Positions 48,001-58,014 of a stretch of DNA of 64,000 bases are shown here, piece after piece (positions within the stretch are counted from its first letter, which is position 1; every line of letters begins with the position of its first letter). Below the pieces are notes generated by a model. That model was given only the letters and a program-made list of their open reading frames with translations. It was not told the DNA's origin and ran no database searches. Both the position numbers and the translations under genes were made by a program. This stretch comes from Nicotiana tabacum (taxonomy: Eukaryota > Streptophyta > Magnoliopsida > Solanales > Solanaceae): the NCBI RefSeq assembly GCF_000715075.1, contig NC_134095.1:13706222-13770221 (forward strand), given 5' to 3'.

Positions 48001-48938
48001 GTTCTATTTGCGGCAGCCCGCGGGATTTTTTTTGCTTTAACCCCTCATTATGTCATCCAGATGCCAACTTTGGGAGAAGGAACTTGAGACCAAGGAAATG
48101 AAAGAGCAGATGAAAGAACTCATTGGTCTATTGCGGCAGAGTGAAATCAGGAGAAAGGAAGTTGAAAAGGAGCTTAAGCAAGCTGTTCAAGATGCATTGG
48201 CTTCCCCAGCTTCGGTAGGATTTTACTTTCTTTAGTCCCAGATTATATATCAAGTGTTTTAGATCTTATTTTAAGGGAAACATGCAAGGCTTTTAGATAG
48301 TAATATTTTTGAGTTTTGAAAGAAATGCCTGATTGAGTCTGCGTGCTATATGGTTAAGTGCATCATGTTTATGCATACTGTTGAACTGTAGTTACAAGAT
48401 CAGAATGGATTACATTCTTATGTTTTACATTTTCCCTATACTGATGATGTTGCCATGAGAAACAGGTTATCTCTAACAAGCAATTTGTTGATGAGATGAG
48501 CGGTCCACCGTCTCCAATCCCTGTACCAGCACAAAAACAGCTCAAATATTCAGCTGGCATTGCTAATGCGTCAGTCAGAGAGGCAGCAGCCTTTATAGAT
48601 CAAACACGAAAGGTTGCTCTAATGTTTTTTTTCCTACCTCTTTGACAGTTGCCGAACTCAAGTTTACCATTATTAACAAAAATGGCTGATAATAAGCTCT
48701 AATGATGCAGATGGTGCCACTAGGCCAATTGACGATGAAGAAATTAACAGGAGCAGGACAAGGTGGGAAGCTGTGGAGGTGGAAGAGAAGTCATCATCAG
48801 TGGCTATTACAGTTCAAATGGAAGTGGCAAAAACCTTGGAAACTCTCTGAGTGGATTAGACACAGTGATGAAACAATTATGAGATCACGGCCCCGTACCC
48901 AGGCTCTGCCAGATATTATGTGCAGAAATGGTCACTAG
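36004..48938 (+). CDS. FRA1: Kinesin-4 motor protein, FRA1/KIN4A type (25 exons, 1034 residues)
   Basis: Exons: 36004-36126, 36887-37033, 37141-37290, 37982-38235, 38782-38960, 39037-39161, 39917-39953, 40991-41082, 41169-41276, 41409-41522, 41847-41934, 42107-42219, 42825-42923, 43015-43128, 43212-43328, 43403-43483, 44399-44470, 45826-45919, 46096-46145, 46236-46333, 46439-46537, 46680-46901, 48061-48214, 48466-48612, 48711-48938. All introns are GT-AG and the phases join without a break. The motor domain is N-terminal: P-loop GQTGSGKT (residues 89-96), switch I SSRSH (224-228), switch II DLAGSE (265-270), then [10 protein letters not shown]. Long coiled coils follow ([19 protein letters not shown]) and the tail ends in a basic, Trp-rich region ([20 protein letters not shown]). 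In Arabidopsis FRA1 is a plus-end motor on cortical microtubules needed for cell-wall deposition; its length (1035) is almost the same. A paralogue (KIN4C type) is the alternative. Coding sequence looks intact. Confidence 0.95.
40493..40648 (+). mobile_element. 5'-truncated TS SINE in kinesin intron 7
   Basis: The copy contains GAGCCGAGGGTCTATCAGAA, CCCAGGGTAGGGGTAAAGTC, TACGTACACACTACCCTCCC and a TTG-repeat tail, the 3' part of the TS family. It is flanked by ATTGCTTTCAAGCC at 40479-40492 and 40649-40662, a perfect 14-bp duplication. The tRNA-like 5' head is missing. Confidence 0.9.
41570..41790 (+). mobile_element. tRNA-derived SINE in kinesin intron 10
   Basis: The head has an A box (GGTCTAGTGG) and, about 70 bases on, a B box (GGGTTCGAACGC). 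The body follows with TCTGGTAACTGG and GGGCCCATTATCCACCGAGT, and the element ends in an A-rich tail (41769-41790). This is the layout of SolS-type SINEs of Solanaceae. A target duplication was not found. It lies about 50 bases upstream of exon 11. Confidence 0.7.
43560..44398 (+). repeat. Nested tandem duplication in kinesin intron 16
   Basis: A block of about 332 bp that includes the 3' end of intron 16 and the first 45 bases of exon 17 occurs in tandem. The exon start is seen at 43734, 44067 and 44399 (spacing 333 and 332). The first two copies break off after the codons for EYERHKL and run into intron sequence; only the last continues with QALNQRQKM and a donor site. Inside each block, two shorter pieces (GCTATTTCAGTACTATAAAT and GTTGAGGCAAGTTCAATTAA) are also duplicated. 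The duplication creates two decoy acceptors before the true one. Confidence 0.9.
44594..45596. mobile_element. Non-autonomous hAT element in kinesin intron 17
   Basis: It starts CAGAGGCGGATCCAGGAC and ends GTAGATCCGCCCCTG, giving a terminal inverted repeat of the form CAGRGGCGGATCYA. TGTGTAAG flanks both sides (44586-44593 and 45597-45604), a perfect 8-bp duplication. The 1003-bp body is AT-rich and encodes no transposase. A tRNA-like stretch on the minus strand (about 45388-45470, with GGAGTTCGAATTCCACC as B box) sits near its right end. Confidence 0.88.
47407..47892. mobile_element. hAT-type MITE in kinesin intron 22
   Basis: The left end CTAAGTTGCTCCGACACGG and the reversed right end CTATGTTGCTCGGATACGG form a terminal inverted repeat. 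The flanks are CTTGGGGT (47399-47406) and CTTGGGAT (47893-47900), an 8-bp duplication with one mismatch. The 486-bp body has GGGTATGGGATCCGTACC-like and CCCGTATCCGTA-like repeats and no coding potential. Confidence 0.8.
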
Positions 48939-49930
48939 CTTATTCATGCCAACTGTATATTCTATTCTGATCTCTTTTGACCCCAACACATGGTACAGGA
49001 AGAAGCTGGAAATAAGTGCTGGTAAGTCTATTTTTTTAATTATACTGTGATTTGTCTCTTATTTTCTGAGATTTTAACTGCCTTTGCCTCCATAAAATTG
49101 ATAAATGAACACTCGTTTGACTGATTTCACATGGTTCCATATTTTGGTAATGGAAGCATTTCGTCCTCGTTATGGACAAAAAAAAAATTATTCAAGGAAT
49201 AAATTACAGTAGGAGTGTCCGACGCGTGGCCACACTTATGCTTAACTTGGATAACTAACATTGCAACATAAACAGTGAATTGGGAGCTATATTATGGTTT
49301 ATCAAGAAGCATAAAATTCTGTCGTTTCTTACTTGAAGGGAAAATGTAAAAAACGAGAAGCATTGACATAAAGGTCAAATTGCCTAGTCATAGACGCACT
49401 TCAATTTGCTATATCTATTGAGCCTTTATCTATTTATTAGGTAGTAACTTATTTTCAAGAACATGGGTTAATGCCATTTGCAATACAGGTATTATATGTG
49501 CAGGTTGCAGTTCAAGTGGTCGAGCCGTGGAGGGGATTTTGGTATTAGGGTGTTCTTAAAGGAGTGGTTTAGTTGGAGTTGCTAGATCTTTGAATTTTTA
49601 AACTGTGGTTATTCATCAGCAGCATCTTGTGAATATATTGAAGCTACATTAGGATTGCCTCAGTAATTACTGAACAATACTTAGAAAGTGGATGGTGAAG
49701 TTGCCAGTAGATTTTAGTTATAGGAGATTTGTGTATACATTTTGGCAAATAACATAAACTTGAAGGAATTCCTCCGTCAGGTCACAGAAGCATGTCAAAA
49801 GATCCTATTGTTTGAATTTGTTTTGGTCATTCTTGATAAATTTGTGTAATGTACATTGTGTAAGCACAACATTGATTTTGGTTAAAGTATAATGAAATAT
49901 GCAGCATTTTCTATAGCAGCTGGACTTACT
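48939..49930 (+). other. Kinesin 3' untranslated region, approximate
   Basis: The TAG stop at 48936-48938 is followed by AT-rich DNA without ORFs. A donor-like GGTAAGTC at 49020 and an acceptor-like TGTGCAGG at about 49498 could mark an intron in the 3' UTR. The end near 49900 is a guess based on a run of AATGAAAT-like signals. Confidence 0.35.
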
Positions 49931-50197
49931 TCTTTTGGTCCCTTTTTCTTGTTGTATCAAAATGGTAGTGTAATAACATTTCACTTTATGTATTTATGGA
50001 GAACATAGCTTATAGAGCCTCCCCCCCCCCCTCTTTTGTCTCTTCACCTGAACCAAGCTAGTTAAACTAGCAACCAGTTGCAGTGTACGTGAGTGCATTT
50101 GCAATGGAATGCTATGTTAGAGTGAGGGTATTTTTTGCATTTCTTTTGGTGATATGTTCTGGAAGTTGGGGGTCATGCTACTTATACCAGCATAGCA

Positions 50198-51099
50198 GCC
50201 TCATTTGTTTCCACTTAATGGAGGTCTGAATCTTAATCATTCAGATCTCAGACATTTAAGTGCATTTGTTTTTCTGAATCTTAATTATTCAGATCTTAAT
50301 CATTAAATGTGTTTGTTTTTTTTACTTCACAACCACTTAATGGGTTCGAATAGGTTGTATGATTAAGATTCATAACAAAGATTTAATTTCATTAAGTGCT
50401 ATCATCCATGTCCATTGTTAATTGTCGCCATCGCCTACCATTATCAACTACCACCATTCTACCATCACCGCCACCATACTCAACCACCACCACCATCATT
50501 CTCAATCATAGCCGCCACCATAATCGATTACCACTACCTATCATCCGCACCATTCCCACCGTCATCATTCTCAAACACAAACAACACTCATTCACCTCAA
50601 CTACCACAACTAACTACCCCATCACCATCAACAACCATAACCTACACTGCACATCATTATTAACTACCACTACCCACCACCATTTTCTTCAATCACATCT
50701 ACTACCACCTTCCGCCACTATTAACTATCATCACTCACCACCACCATCCTCAATCATAATCGTCACCACTAGCTACTACCCTGAACCACAATCATCAACC
50801 AAACCTACCACCAACCACCGGCTATAGTCGACATTCATAAACACCATCGTTAGCCATCGCCACCAGCAACTGCCATATTTTAAATTTTTTTTATATATTT
50901 TATTGATAGAATATTAGATTAATTAATATTTCATTTGAATTTTATGTTCATTAATTTTCAAATAAAGATAAAGTTTATACATTCAGATATTAAAAATCAA
51001 ATAATCGTAATCATTTAGTATTCAGATCTTAATACATATCTTAATATTCATATGTATATTCAGATTCAGATGTCTTAATCTTAAAAAAACAAATGAGGC
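50198..51099. mobile_element. Non-autonomous element with GCCTCATTTGTTT ends and a CACC-rich core
   Basis: The left end GCCTCATTTGTTTCCACTTA and the reversed right end GGCCTCATTTGTTTTTTTAA form a terminal inverted repeat. Both sides carry subterminal TCTGAATCTTAATCATTCAG-like repeats. The core (50400-50830) is a degenerate CCACCATCA repeat. The flanks resemble each other (CAGCATAGCA and CAGTATGCTA) but do not form a clean duplication, so the superfamily is open. Confidence 0.65.
50396..50827 (+). repeat. Low-complexity (CCA/CAT)-rich core of the element
   Basis: A strongly strand-biased stretch made of CCACCA, TCATCA and ACTACC words. It is open in two frames and would give His-, Thr- and Pro-rich peptides of 143 and 82 residues. 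The composition explains the open frames, so it is not called as a gene. Confidence 0.8.
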
Positions 51100-51148
51100 C
51101 AGTATGCTAATCTTCAGATGTGAAAAGATTGTTAAGCACAAGTTTGAC

Positions 51149-52327
51149 TATGGGTGTTTAACGGGTCAGGTTGACCTGTTTCCGGACCGGCCCAAACCGG
51201 TATTAACCTAGACCGGTAGTAGGGGGCCGAGTAGCGCTGGGTTTGGGGGGTTAGGGGGTTGGGACGTTTACATTTTTCTTCACGGTAAACCAGACCGGTC
51301 AACTCCGACCAAGGGAAAACACTATTGAACCAGTTAACCGGACCAGCCTGAATAATTTCAACGGTTATTTTCTGAATATTTTTTAAATCCATTTGACCGT
51401 TGGCAACCGTCAGCTTCAAATTTGACCAATGGCCAACAGATATTTTGCAAGAATAGCTCGTTTTTGGGTAATTTTTTTTTTAAAAAATAACACTTTAAGT
51501 AATTACTAATTTAGCCCTTTGAAAAATTATAAATACACCCCATCTTTCTCATTTCTTCACTCATCTCTCATTTCTCAAACTTAAATTCTCAATTCAAGTT
51601 AAATCATGCCCCGTGATTCTAGAGTGTGCTCATATGTTTGGGAACACTTTGAGGTGGTAGAAGAAAATGAAGAAGTTCACAAAGTAAAGTACAAGAACTG
51701 TGGTCAAGTCTTAAATCTTCGTCTAAAGTGGGTGGGCACGAGCTGTTTAAGGAGGCATATGAAGAGTTGTCTTGAGTGTCCTTCATAAATTCGTATTTAA
51801 GTTGATTTGAGACAATTTGTGTTATTTTAAAATTATTAGACGTATTTATGCTTAATGTTTTAGTTTGTTAGATTAATTTAAAATATTATTATGCAATGAA
51901 AATTTGAAATGGAACTATGAAAGCCTTTGAAGTTTTATCCTTATATATCAAGTTATTATAGCGCTTAAGTATCCAATATAAGATTTATACTATAAGTTAT
52001 ATTTTTTTCATGTTCATTGTATTATCTTAAATTCCTAATGAATATTTCAAATATAAGAGTTTTAAAGTCTTTGAAATTTATTCAAACACTCTTTTTATAA
52101 AATTATTTTTTTGTTTTATATTTTTACTTTATATTAATATAAATTACGATAGTTATACAAAATACAAAAAAAAAAATTTAAATAAACCCAATTCCGGTTC
52201 AATATTTAACCGGATGGGCCCGAACCCATTAAACCCGGTATGGAAAAACCAGTAACTGGCCCGGATTGGTGACCGGACGGTCACTTTTTTTTCCGACCGG
52301 GCCCGGCCCACCCCTTTGACACCTTTA
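51149..52327 (+). mobile_element. hAT (Ac-like) element with 8-bp TSD, internally deleted
   Basis: The ends TATGGGTGTTTAACGGG and, reversed, TAAAGGTGTCAAAGGGG form the terminal inverted repeat. AGTTTGAC flanks both sides (51141-51148 and 52328-52335), a perfect 8-bp duplication. Both subterminal regions are full of CCGGACCGGCCC / GACCGGT words, likely transposase-binding repeats. A TATA box (ATAAATACACC) near 51530 precedes a transposase N-terminal fragment at 51606. A related copy lies at 61176. Most of the transposase is missing. Confidence 0.88.
51606..51788 (+). pseudogene. BED zinc-finger remnant of a hAT transposase
   Basis: The 60-residue ORF has SYVWEHFEVV, then KVKYKNCGQVL and GTSCLRRHMKSC. 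This is the BED-type DNA-binding finger found at the start of hAT transposases (usually C-x2-C ... H-x4-C). The first zinc-binding Cys is replaced by Tyr (KYKNC), so the finger is probably not functional. The ORF ends where the dimerisation and catalytic parts would begin. Confidence 0.75.
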
Positions 52328-52335
52328 AGTTTGAC

Positions 52336-52723
52336 ACAACCATAACTTACAAGCTCACACAAGGGACATGCGTATTATTTGAAAACATCTTAAACAGCAC
52401 AAATGTGCACAAACACACTCCTAGAACCGAATACATTTGCTGTAACCAATATCTAACCATATGACGTTAAGTAATGAGTACTACCTCAGGCATTCATAAC
52501 TTCAGCCACCAAATTGGCCATGTAACGCTTACAGCAACATGCCTTTAAGGAGAGTACATCTGGAACCAAGAGCAGGTTATGTATATAGTAGAAACTACCA
52601 CCTATGGTGCACAAGCACCATGCACGAGATATAAGCCTCTCATGATGAGTAATGACATGAAAAATGTAGCACTCAGTCCAAGACCGAGCAAGGAGATGTA
52701 ACCCAATCAAGTAGCAAACTATG
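52336..52723 (-). other. 3' untranslated region of the minus-strand gene
   Basis: This lies just after the stop codon at 52724-52726 of the gene on the minus strand. It has no conserved ORF. The minus-strand frame at 52486-52758 has no recognised domain. The hAT element begins to its left at 52327. Confidence 0.4.
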
Positions 52724-55700
52724 TCACATTTTGCAACACCAGAATGAGTAGTGCTCATCTTTGCGGTGCGTGCTAACTAGACCCCCACAGTGTAAGCAGA
52801 CAAAGCTGGTTCCATCAGAGAATGCATCAAGCATTATCTGTTTTCTGCCAGTTTCAGCTAGTATTGACATTCCATCAACATCTACTTCAATTGGTTTATC
52901 CACTGTATTATGTTCAGACGGTTGGGATACAGGAGGCATGGCCTCAGCAATGGCACACTCAGCAAATAAAGAAGCCAGCTCATCTGCAGCCACACTTGCC
53001 TGTACTTTATTTCTGTACAGTTCCTGAGCACGATTCAGGGCTTGAAATACAGCTTGCTCACCGCCTTTGGTTCTCATGGCCATCACCACCTGTTACCGCA
53101 TTTAATTAATACCAAGATTAACATGAACACAAAAGGAAAATGAGAATTTTTCATAACACTATAATGTCAGTGAAAAATCTGAATATATATATGGTACAGA
53201 ACTAATTGTTTTTGGGCGTATACCCCACTAATTTTTGCAACTCAGAGTCATGAGGTCCATTTAACTGCTAAAAGCACCTTAACATCAATCTCTATCTTGC
53301 CAAGTGTAAGCGGTCCTTTAGCCATTTGTTCAAGGCCATTAACAACCTAGAATAGATCTTACGCATGGATGCTACATTTCTATGCACAAGCCATTTGTCC
53401 CAAATCTTTTGAAATATCTCTAAATTACCAATATTTCAAAAGATTGTAGTCCGGACAAGGCTGCGCCACAATAGACCTTTGTAGTCCGGCCCTTCAAGTA
53501 TGTTATGGACAAGTGACTTCATGGCCTATGACACTCGTCATGCCAAGGGACCATTTTACATCCTATAATTAGCTAATCATAACTACATTATTTGCAATCA
53601 CACGCACTCATAAGCCTTCCTTCAACAGCTCTCTCATGCCCAGTTTTTCAAATGTAAAAGATGTTTGACAAGCGCTTGAAGGTGAATCTACGCATAAGCT
53701 ATTTGTTTAAGTGGAAAATGTATATGGATGAGTGACTTCATGTTTTGCTAAGTGGCAAGTGGACATAATCAAGTGTCTTGCCACTTAACATGTAACCATA
53801 ACAAATGGCATGGTTAGAAACATCTCCTCTTCCTATAAATACCCCATTTTTACTCCTTCATGAACATACAAAAAATTGGCCTAATTATGGCTTCCTCGTG
53901 CATCAGAATTATTACTTTATCCTAATATCTACTCTCTTTAGCCTTATTTTCTATACAATTAATCTCCATACAAATGCTTAGCTACTATATCTTTTCTTCT
54001 TTTCCACTCATAAGTTGTTGGCTGTTATTTAAATTTTGATGTTCGGGTACTCCTTTTTCCATAAGAGGAAGGCTACTTTAATCCTGAGAGAAGTTTCATA
54101 CTGCTGAAATAAGTAAGTGATAAATAATGACACTAAAATAGTTATTTATTTATGAGGAGATAACAAGGAGCTTGAGTCATACTAGACATCGTCCTGTTTT
54201 AGGACAGTGTCTAACACGACACAAACTCCACATATATCTGCTCATATATAAATAGCAATAACAAAACCAACAATTACGCCTTAGTCCCAAACAAAGTTGG
54301 GGTTGACGGTATGAATCCTCATATATAAATATTGTCAATATTTTTCCTTGCTTTCAACAATCAAAGAAACTATTTCATCCCGGATTAAACAAGTTTGCCT
54401 CTATGAGGCAGTAGGAGCAACAAAATTTAAATAACAATTCAGCAAGTCAGAAAAGAGGAATAACAACAGGAACAGTTAATAGTTTGTTGAAGAAAAAAAT
54501 CACAGGAAGAAACACCAGGCGTACAAGAGTTGTTGAAGGACGCTTATGATTGCAGAATAATAGGATTTCGACTAGTTATTTATTAGCTGTGAAACGGCCT
54601 CTTATCATAACAAATGCCATATGTTATGAAGCCACTTGTCTGTAACCCCATGCATGAAGCCAATTCGCTAATCTCTTTAGCCACTTGTCCATAACTCTCA
54701 TGCGTGAAGCCATTTGTAAAAAATCGTTTGAAATGTTGTCAACGATATTGTCAATTAAGAGATACTTCAAAGGATTTGGCAAAAGTGGCTTGTGCATGAA
54801 ATGTGACATCCATGCACAAAATCTATGTGAGGTAGCTAATGGACTTGAACAGTAAAATGCAGAATAATTAATAGTAACACTTATCAAAAAGTTTTAGATC
54901 ATACCAATTAGGCCTCAAACCTAAGGAGGTTTATGAGGTGACAATAACACCACTAGAGTATCTTTTTTACAATAACACCACTACAAAAACTTTTTGTTTC
55001 TTAAATCTTAGGCAGTGAAACAGAGAGTCTACTACAGAATCGTATATCATCACAGTATGGAATAGCAGATTGCTACTTCAGTTATACTGGAACTGTTTGA
55101 GACATCCCAATAAAAAAGCTCACACTGCCGGCACTAAAATATTTAATGATATCTTAGCATGTTAACTACGTTACATTTCTCCACTAATCATGTACTCACC
55201 CTTCATTGACATAAGCAACAGAGTTGACAGGCAATAAGAATTCAGCTAAGCTCTTAGAAGTTGTCCATGAAGTGTCAATTCTAGCACGTCTAACAATCTA
55301 TTTATCCATCAACGGAGACTCTCTTAGTGAATCTTCGCTGACAATGATTACAGGATAGTGTATCTCACATTCCACAATAGGTAGGTATGAATATCTTTCT
55401 TACATATTTCAAAAATACTCTTGTAAAATCTACACAACTTCATAACGCCAATCCTATGAGACACCTGAATGTCAGGATGTGTAGCCTAGAATTGTCAGCT
55501 AAATCCAAGTTATTACAGTGTACTTCGTCTGTCTGGTTTAAATTATACAAGTATCTGAGATTATTTAGATTGCTGATTATTAAAGAAAAAATTGATTAGA
55601 TTAAATCAGCTTATAGTTGGTTATTAGATAAAGAATAAATTTTCTGTCAAAATAACCTAATAGTGAATATGATCATGAAAATTAGTATAAACCAAAAAGT

Positions 55701-56051
55701 GAAATTAAGTCTGTTAAAAATGGCCACACAAAAAACAACACTAGCATTTACATAAAAACTCACCGCTCACTCAATAGTTAAATTAAGAGACAGTTAGCAT
55801 TCATTTTCAGTCAAATAAAGAATTTAAAATCATATAAAATTTCAGAAGACGAGGCTAAAGGTAGGGAGAAATGAGATTACCGCTTGGAGAGCCTGAGAAG
55901 GCTTGCCTTGATCGATAAGCTGGCGAGCAGTAGTGAGCATGCCTCTAACGACGTCGTGTTTGCCCGAACTGGAATGCAGTTGTGACCGTGGAGGTTGCGG
56001 TGGCGCCGCCGCGGACTCCGCCTCCATCATGTCAGTGTCCGTACTGTCCAT
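52724..56051 (-). CDS. Uncharacterised 178-residue protein with C-terminal CCHC zinc-finger-like motif
   Basis: Two exons on the minus strand: 56051-55881 (57 codons, [13 protein letters not shown]) and 53089-52724 (120 codons plus extension to the stop, 121 residues), with a 2.79 kb GT-AG intron in phase 0. The N-terminus is Ala/Pro/Ser-rich and acidic. The conserved part runs across the junction ([20 protein letters not shown], then [39 protein letters not shown]) and looks helical. The C-terminus reads [19 protein letters not shown] followed by SFWCC, giving a possible zinc site at Cys155, Cys158, His170 and Cys175. I recognise it as a conserved plant protein of unknown function; no reaction or partner can be named. 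It converges on the kinesin gene. The coding sequence looks intact. Confidence 0.85.
53363..53428 (+). repeat. Inverted-repeat partner A in the long intron
   Basis: The sequence around CATTTCTATGCACAAGCCAT and AATCTTTTGAAATATCTCTA is repeated in reverse orientation at 54750-54813 (read backward: CATTTCATGCACAAGCCACT, AATCCTTTGAAGTATCTCTT). The two probably belong to copies of one short non-autonomous element. Confidence 0.6.
53446..53495 (+). mobile_element. Au SINE fragment in the long intron
   Basis: AAGGCTGCGCCACAATAGAC and CTTTGTAGTCCGGCCCTTC match the middle part of the Au SINE (AAGGCTGCGTACAATAGACC... GGTCCGGCCCTTCC), in the sense orientation. Head and tail are missing. Confidence 0.6.
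53749..53787. repeat. Short perfect hairpin in the long intron
   Basis: TAAGTGGCAAG (53749-53759) and CTTGCCACTTA (53777-53787) form a perfect 11-bp stem with a 17-base loop. It may be part of a degraded MITE; a small-RNA hairpin is possible but unsupported. Confidence 0.6.
54750..54813 (-). repeat. Inverted-repeat partner B in the long intron
   Basis: This is the reverse-orientation match of 53363-53428. Nearby (54620-54720) a GCCACTTGTC(T/C)(G/A)TAAC word and a CATGC(A/G)TGAAGCCA word are each present twice in direct order. Confidence 0.55.
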
Positions 56052-56394
56052 GGCATTTCAGTTGCAATTTGCGATCTGCACTTTTGTCGCTGAAGAGTAT
56101 TTTATTTCTGACTCTTATTGTACTGAAGGGTTGGTATTTGATTGAAGGTATTAGTAAAAAGAGATGAAGATAAGAGAAATGGCGAAGAGACAAGCAGATG
56201 TTTCTAGCAATTTCTGGAATATTTGCCCCTTCCCACCCCCCAACACTCATCTTTCCTCCTCGGCTCTTCTATCATCATCCCCTCGGCTGATTGTTCTCTT
56301 ATTGGGCCTTTTATTTTATGGGCTTTTCACGCCTAGGCCCAATTAAACTACAGTCCAGTGACGCATTAATTCATTTCTTTGTGCCTAAAAATTA
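56052..56394 (-). other. 5' region of the minus-strand gene
   Basis: The first ATG of the gene is at 56051. Upstream on the minus strand the sequence is moderately A-rich, then at 56230-56350 it holds GGGCCCAATAAG-like GGCCCA words on both strands (TTGGGCCTTTTATTT, GCCTAGGCCCAATT), which resemble the GGCCCA elements common in promoters of widely expressed plant genes. No TATA box is evident. Confidence 0.45.
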
Positions 56395-57489
56395 GGAAAT
56401 TTTACCTCCTATAGCAAAATTTTACACCTTATTTATTATAAATAAATATTCTTTTAAAATATTATTTTCTATAGCTACCTTTTAGGTTTTATAGCAAAAT
56501 ATGTATTTATGGTCACTCCCTACCGTTTAGCCATTAAATACGCTGAGTAATATTTTTCTCTCTCCTACTTTATGTTCTTTCTCTCACAAGACCACCGTAT
56601 AGTATATAATTTCAGAAACCATGATCTCTCTCTCTCAAATTATCTCGCAAAATTTTCAAATTTTTTTGCTCCAAAAAGTTGTGATAAGTGTTAAAGTTGT
56701 TAGATTTTCGCTAGTACATTGCTTCTTCTGTTTCCCTTTACTAATTTTTTAGAAATAATCACCATTGTTATGCTTTTACCAGAAAACTCAAAATTTCATC
56801 TCCAATAGCTGATTCAACAACTCACAAGTGGGTTACCCGACATTGAAACAAGCCCAATTTGAGAAATCTTCGAAAGAATCAACACTTTCTGATGCGGAAA
56901 AGAGAAGAAAACATATGGATGATGATTCAGGGGTTAAGGGAAAAGATACTTTATTTTCATTGTATTCAATATATCTCGTCGTATTTCATGTATTTCATTG
57001 TATTCACTGTCTTTAGTTTTTTTCTACTTTTTTAATATATTCACTGTATTTAATTGTATTCAATGTAATTATATAATTTCAAAGCTTCACTTTGTTTCAC
57101 TGTTTTGTGCAGCATTATATATTCAGTAGTCTGTATTCAATATATTGTAGAATGTATTCATATATTTTTTTAATTAATATAATTTATGTATTCATATGTA
57201 TATATGTATTCAAATGTATCTGCAGTATGTATTCATATGTTTTGCACTATAGATAACCTGATATACTTCTCGCGAATACAGCTCGCGAATACATATGAAT
57301 ACAGTCTATGTTTAGCTGGACTTTCTTGTTTTCCGCCAAGTTTTGCTACTGTATTCATGAATACAGTAGCCTGAATACATCGAATACTCTCTATAACAAG
57401 TGAAAACATAGTTATAGGAAATAATTAAATAAATGATAGCTATAGCAAATTAATCGCCATTAAACAATAGTCATTTCTGAAAATTTCTC
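56395..57489. mobile_element. MULE-type non-autonomous element with 9-bp TSD
   Basis: The ends GGAAATTTTACCTCCTATAG and, reversed, GAGAAATTTTCAGAAATGAC share a GAAATTTT core. TAAAAATTA flanks both sides (56386-56394 and 57490-57498), a perfect 9-bp duplication as made by Mutator-like elements. The 1095-bp body holds many TGTATTCA / TGAATACA words, common in such Solanaceae elements. The ORFs inside (56828-57374) have no transposase motif. Confidence 0.82.
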
Positions 57490-57498
57490 TAAAAATTA

Positions 57499-58014
57499 CA
57501 TGGTATAACTAATGTATACACTGTATTTATCATACATAAATACACTTTAAATAATTATAATTCGTAGCTATTTTTTGTATTTTGTAGCAAGGTAAATACA
57601 GTATATACGGTGCATGGAGTCACATACAATGTTACAGTAATTATGTGTATCACTGTATTAAACTCTAAACTGTATTGCTTTATAAAAATTCTTCCTATAC
57701 TAAGGTAGGGAATTCGACAAAGAAAAAGTATATAAAGGTTGGGAAGTCTCACATCTAATATTGAGGCATTTAATTGATTAAAGTTATGTATTTTTTGCCA
57801 CTCCTCGAGGTCAAGCAGGCATATATTAACCTGAAACGGACATGTGTGTTTAGTGGTTAGATCGAATTAATTGTGTATTTGTGTTGCTAACTCTTCTGCT
57901 ACACGAAAAGTTTGAACAAGGCAAACAATGGTGAAGAGATTGCTAAATTCGAAGTCGTGACACTATTGTTTAAATTAATTATGATCTTTGGTGATCGAAC
58001 TAGTGACTCGTTAA
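57499..58014. other. Intergenic DNA, no gene seen
   Basis: There is no conserved ORF. A stretch near 57735 (TATAAAGGTTGGGAAGTCTC) resembles LTR or SINE-type promoter sequence but has no supporting partner. Confidence 0.35.

Noticed and set aside
50396..50827. 143-codon ORF as a His/Thr-rich protein gene
   Set aside because: The open frames follow from the CCACCA-type base composition inside a terminal-repeat element, and two frames are open at once.
56828..57374. ORFs inside the MULE-type element
   Set aside because: They are short and AT-rich, made partly of TGTATTCA repeats, and show no transposase motif.
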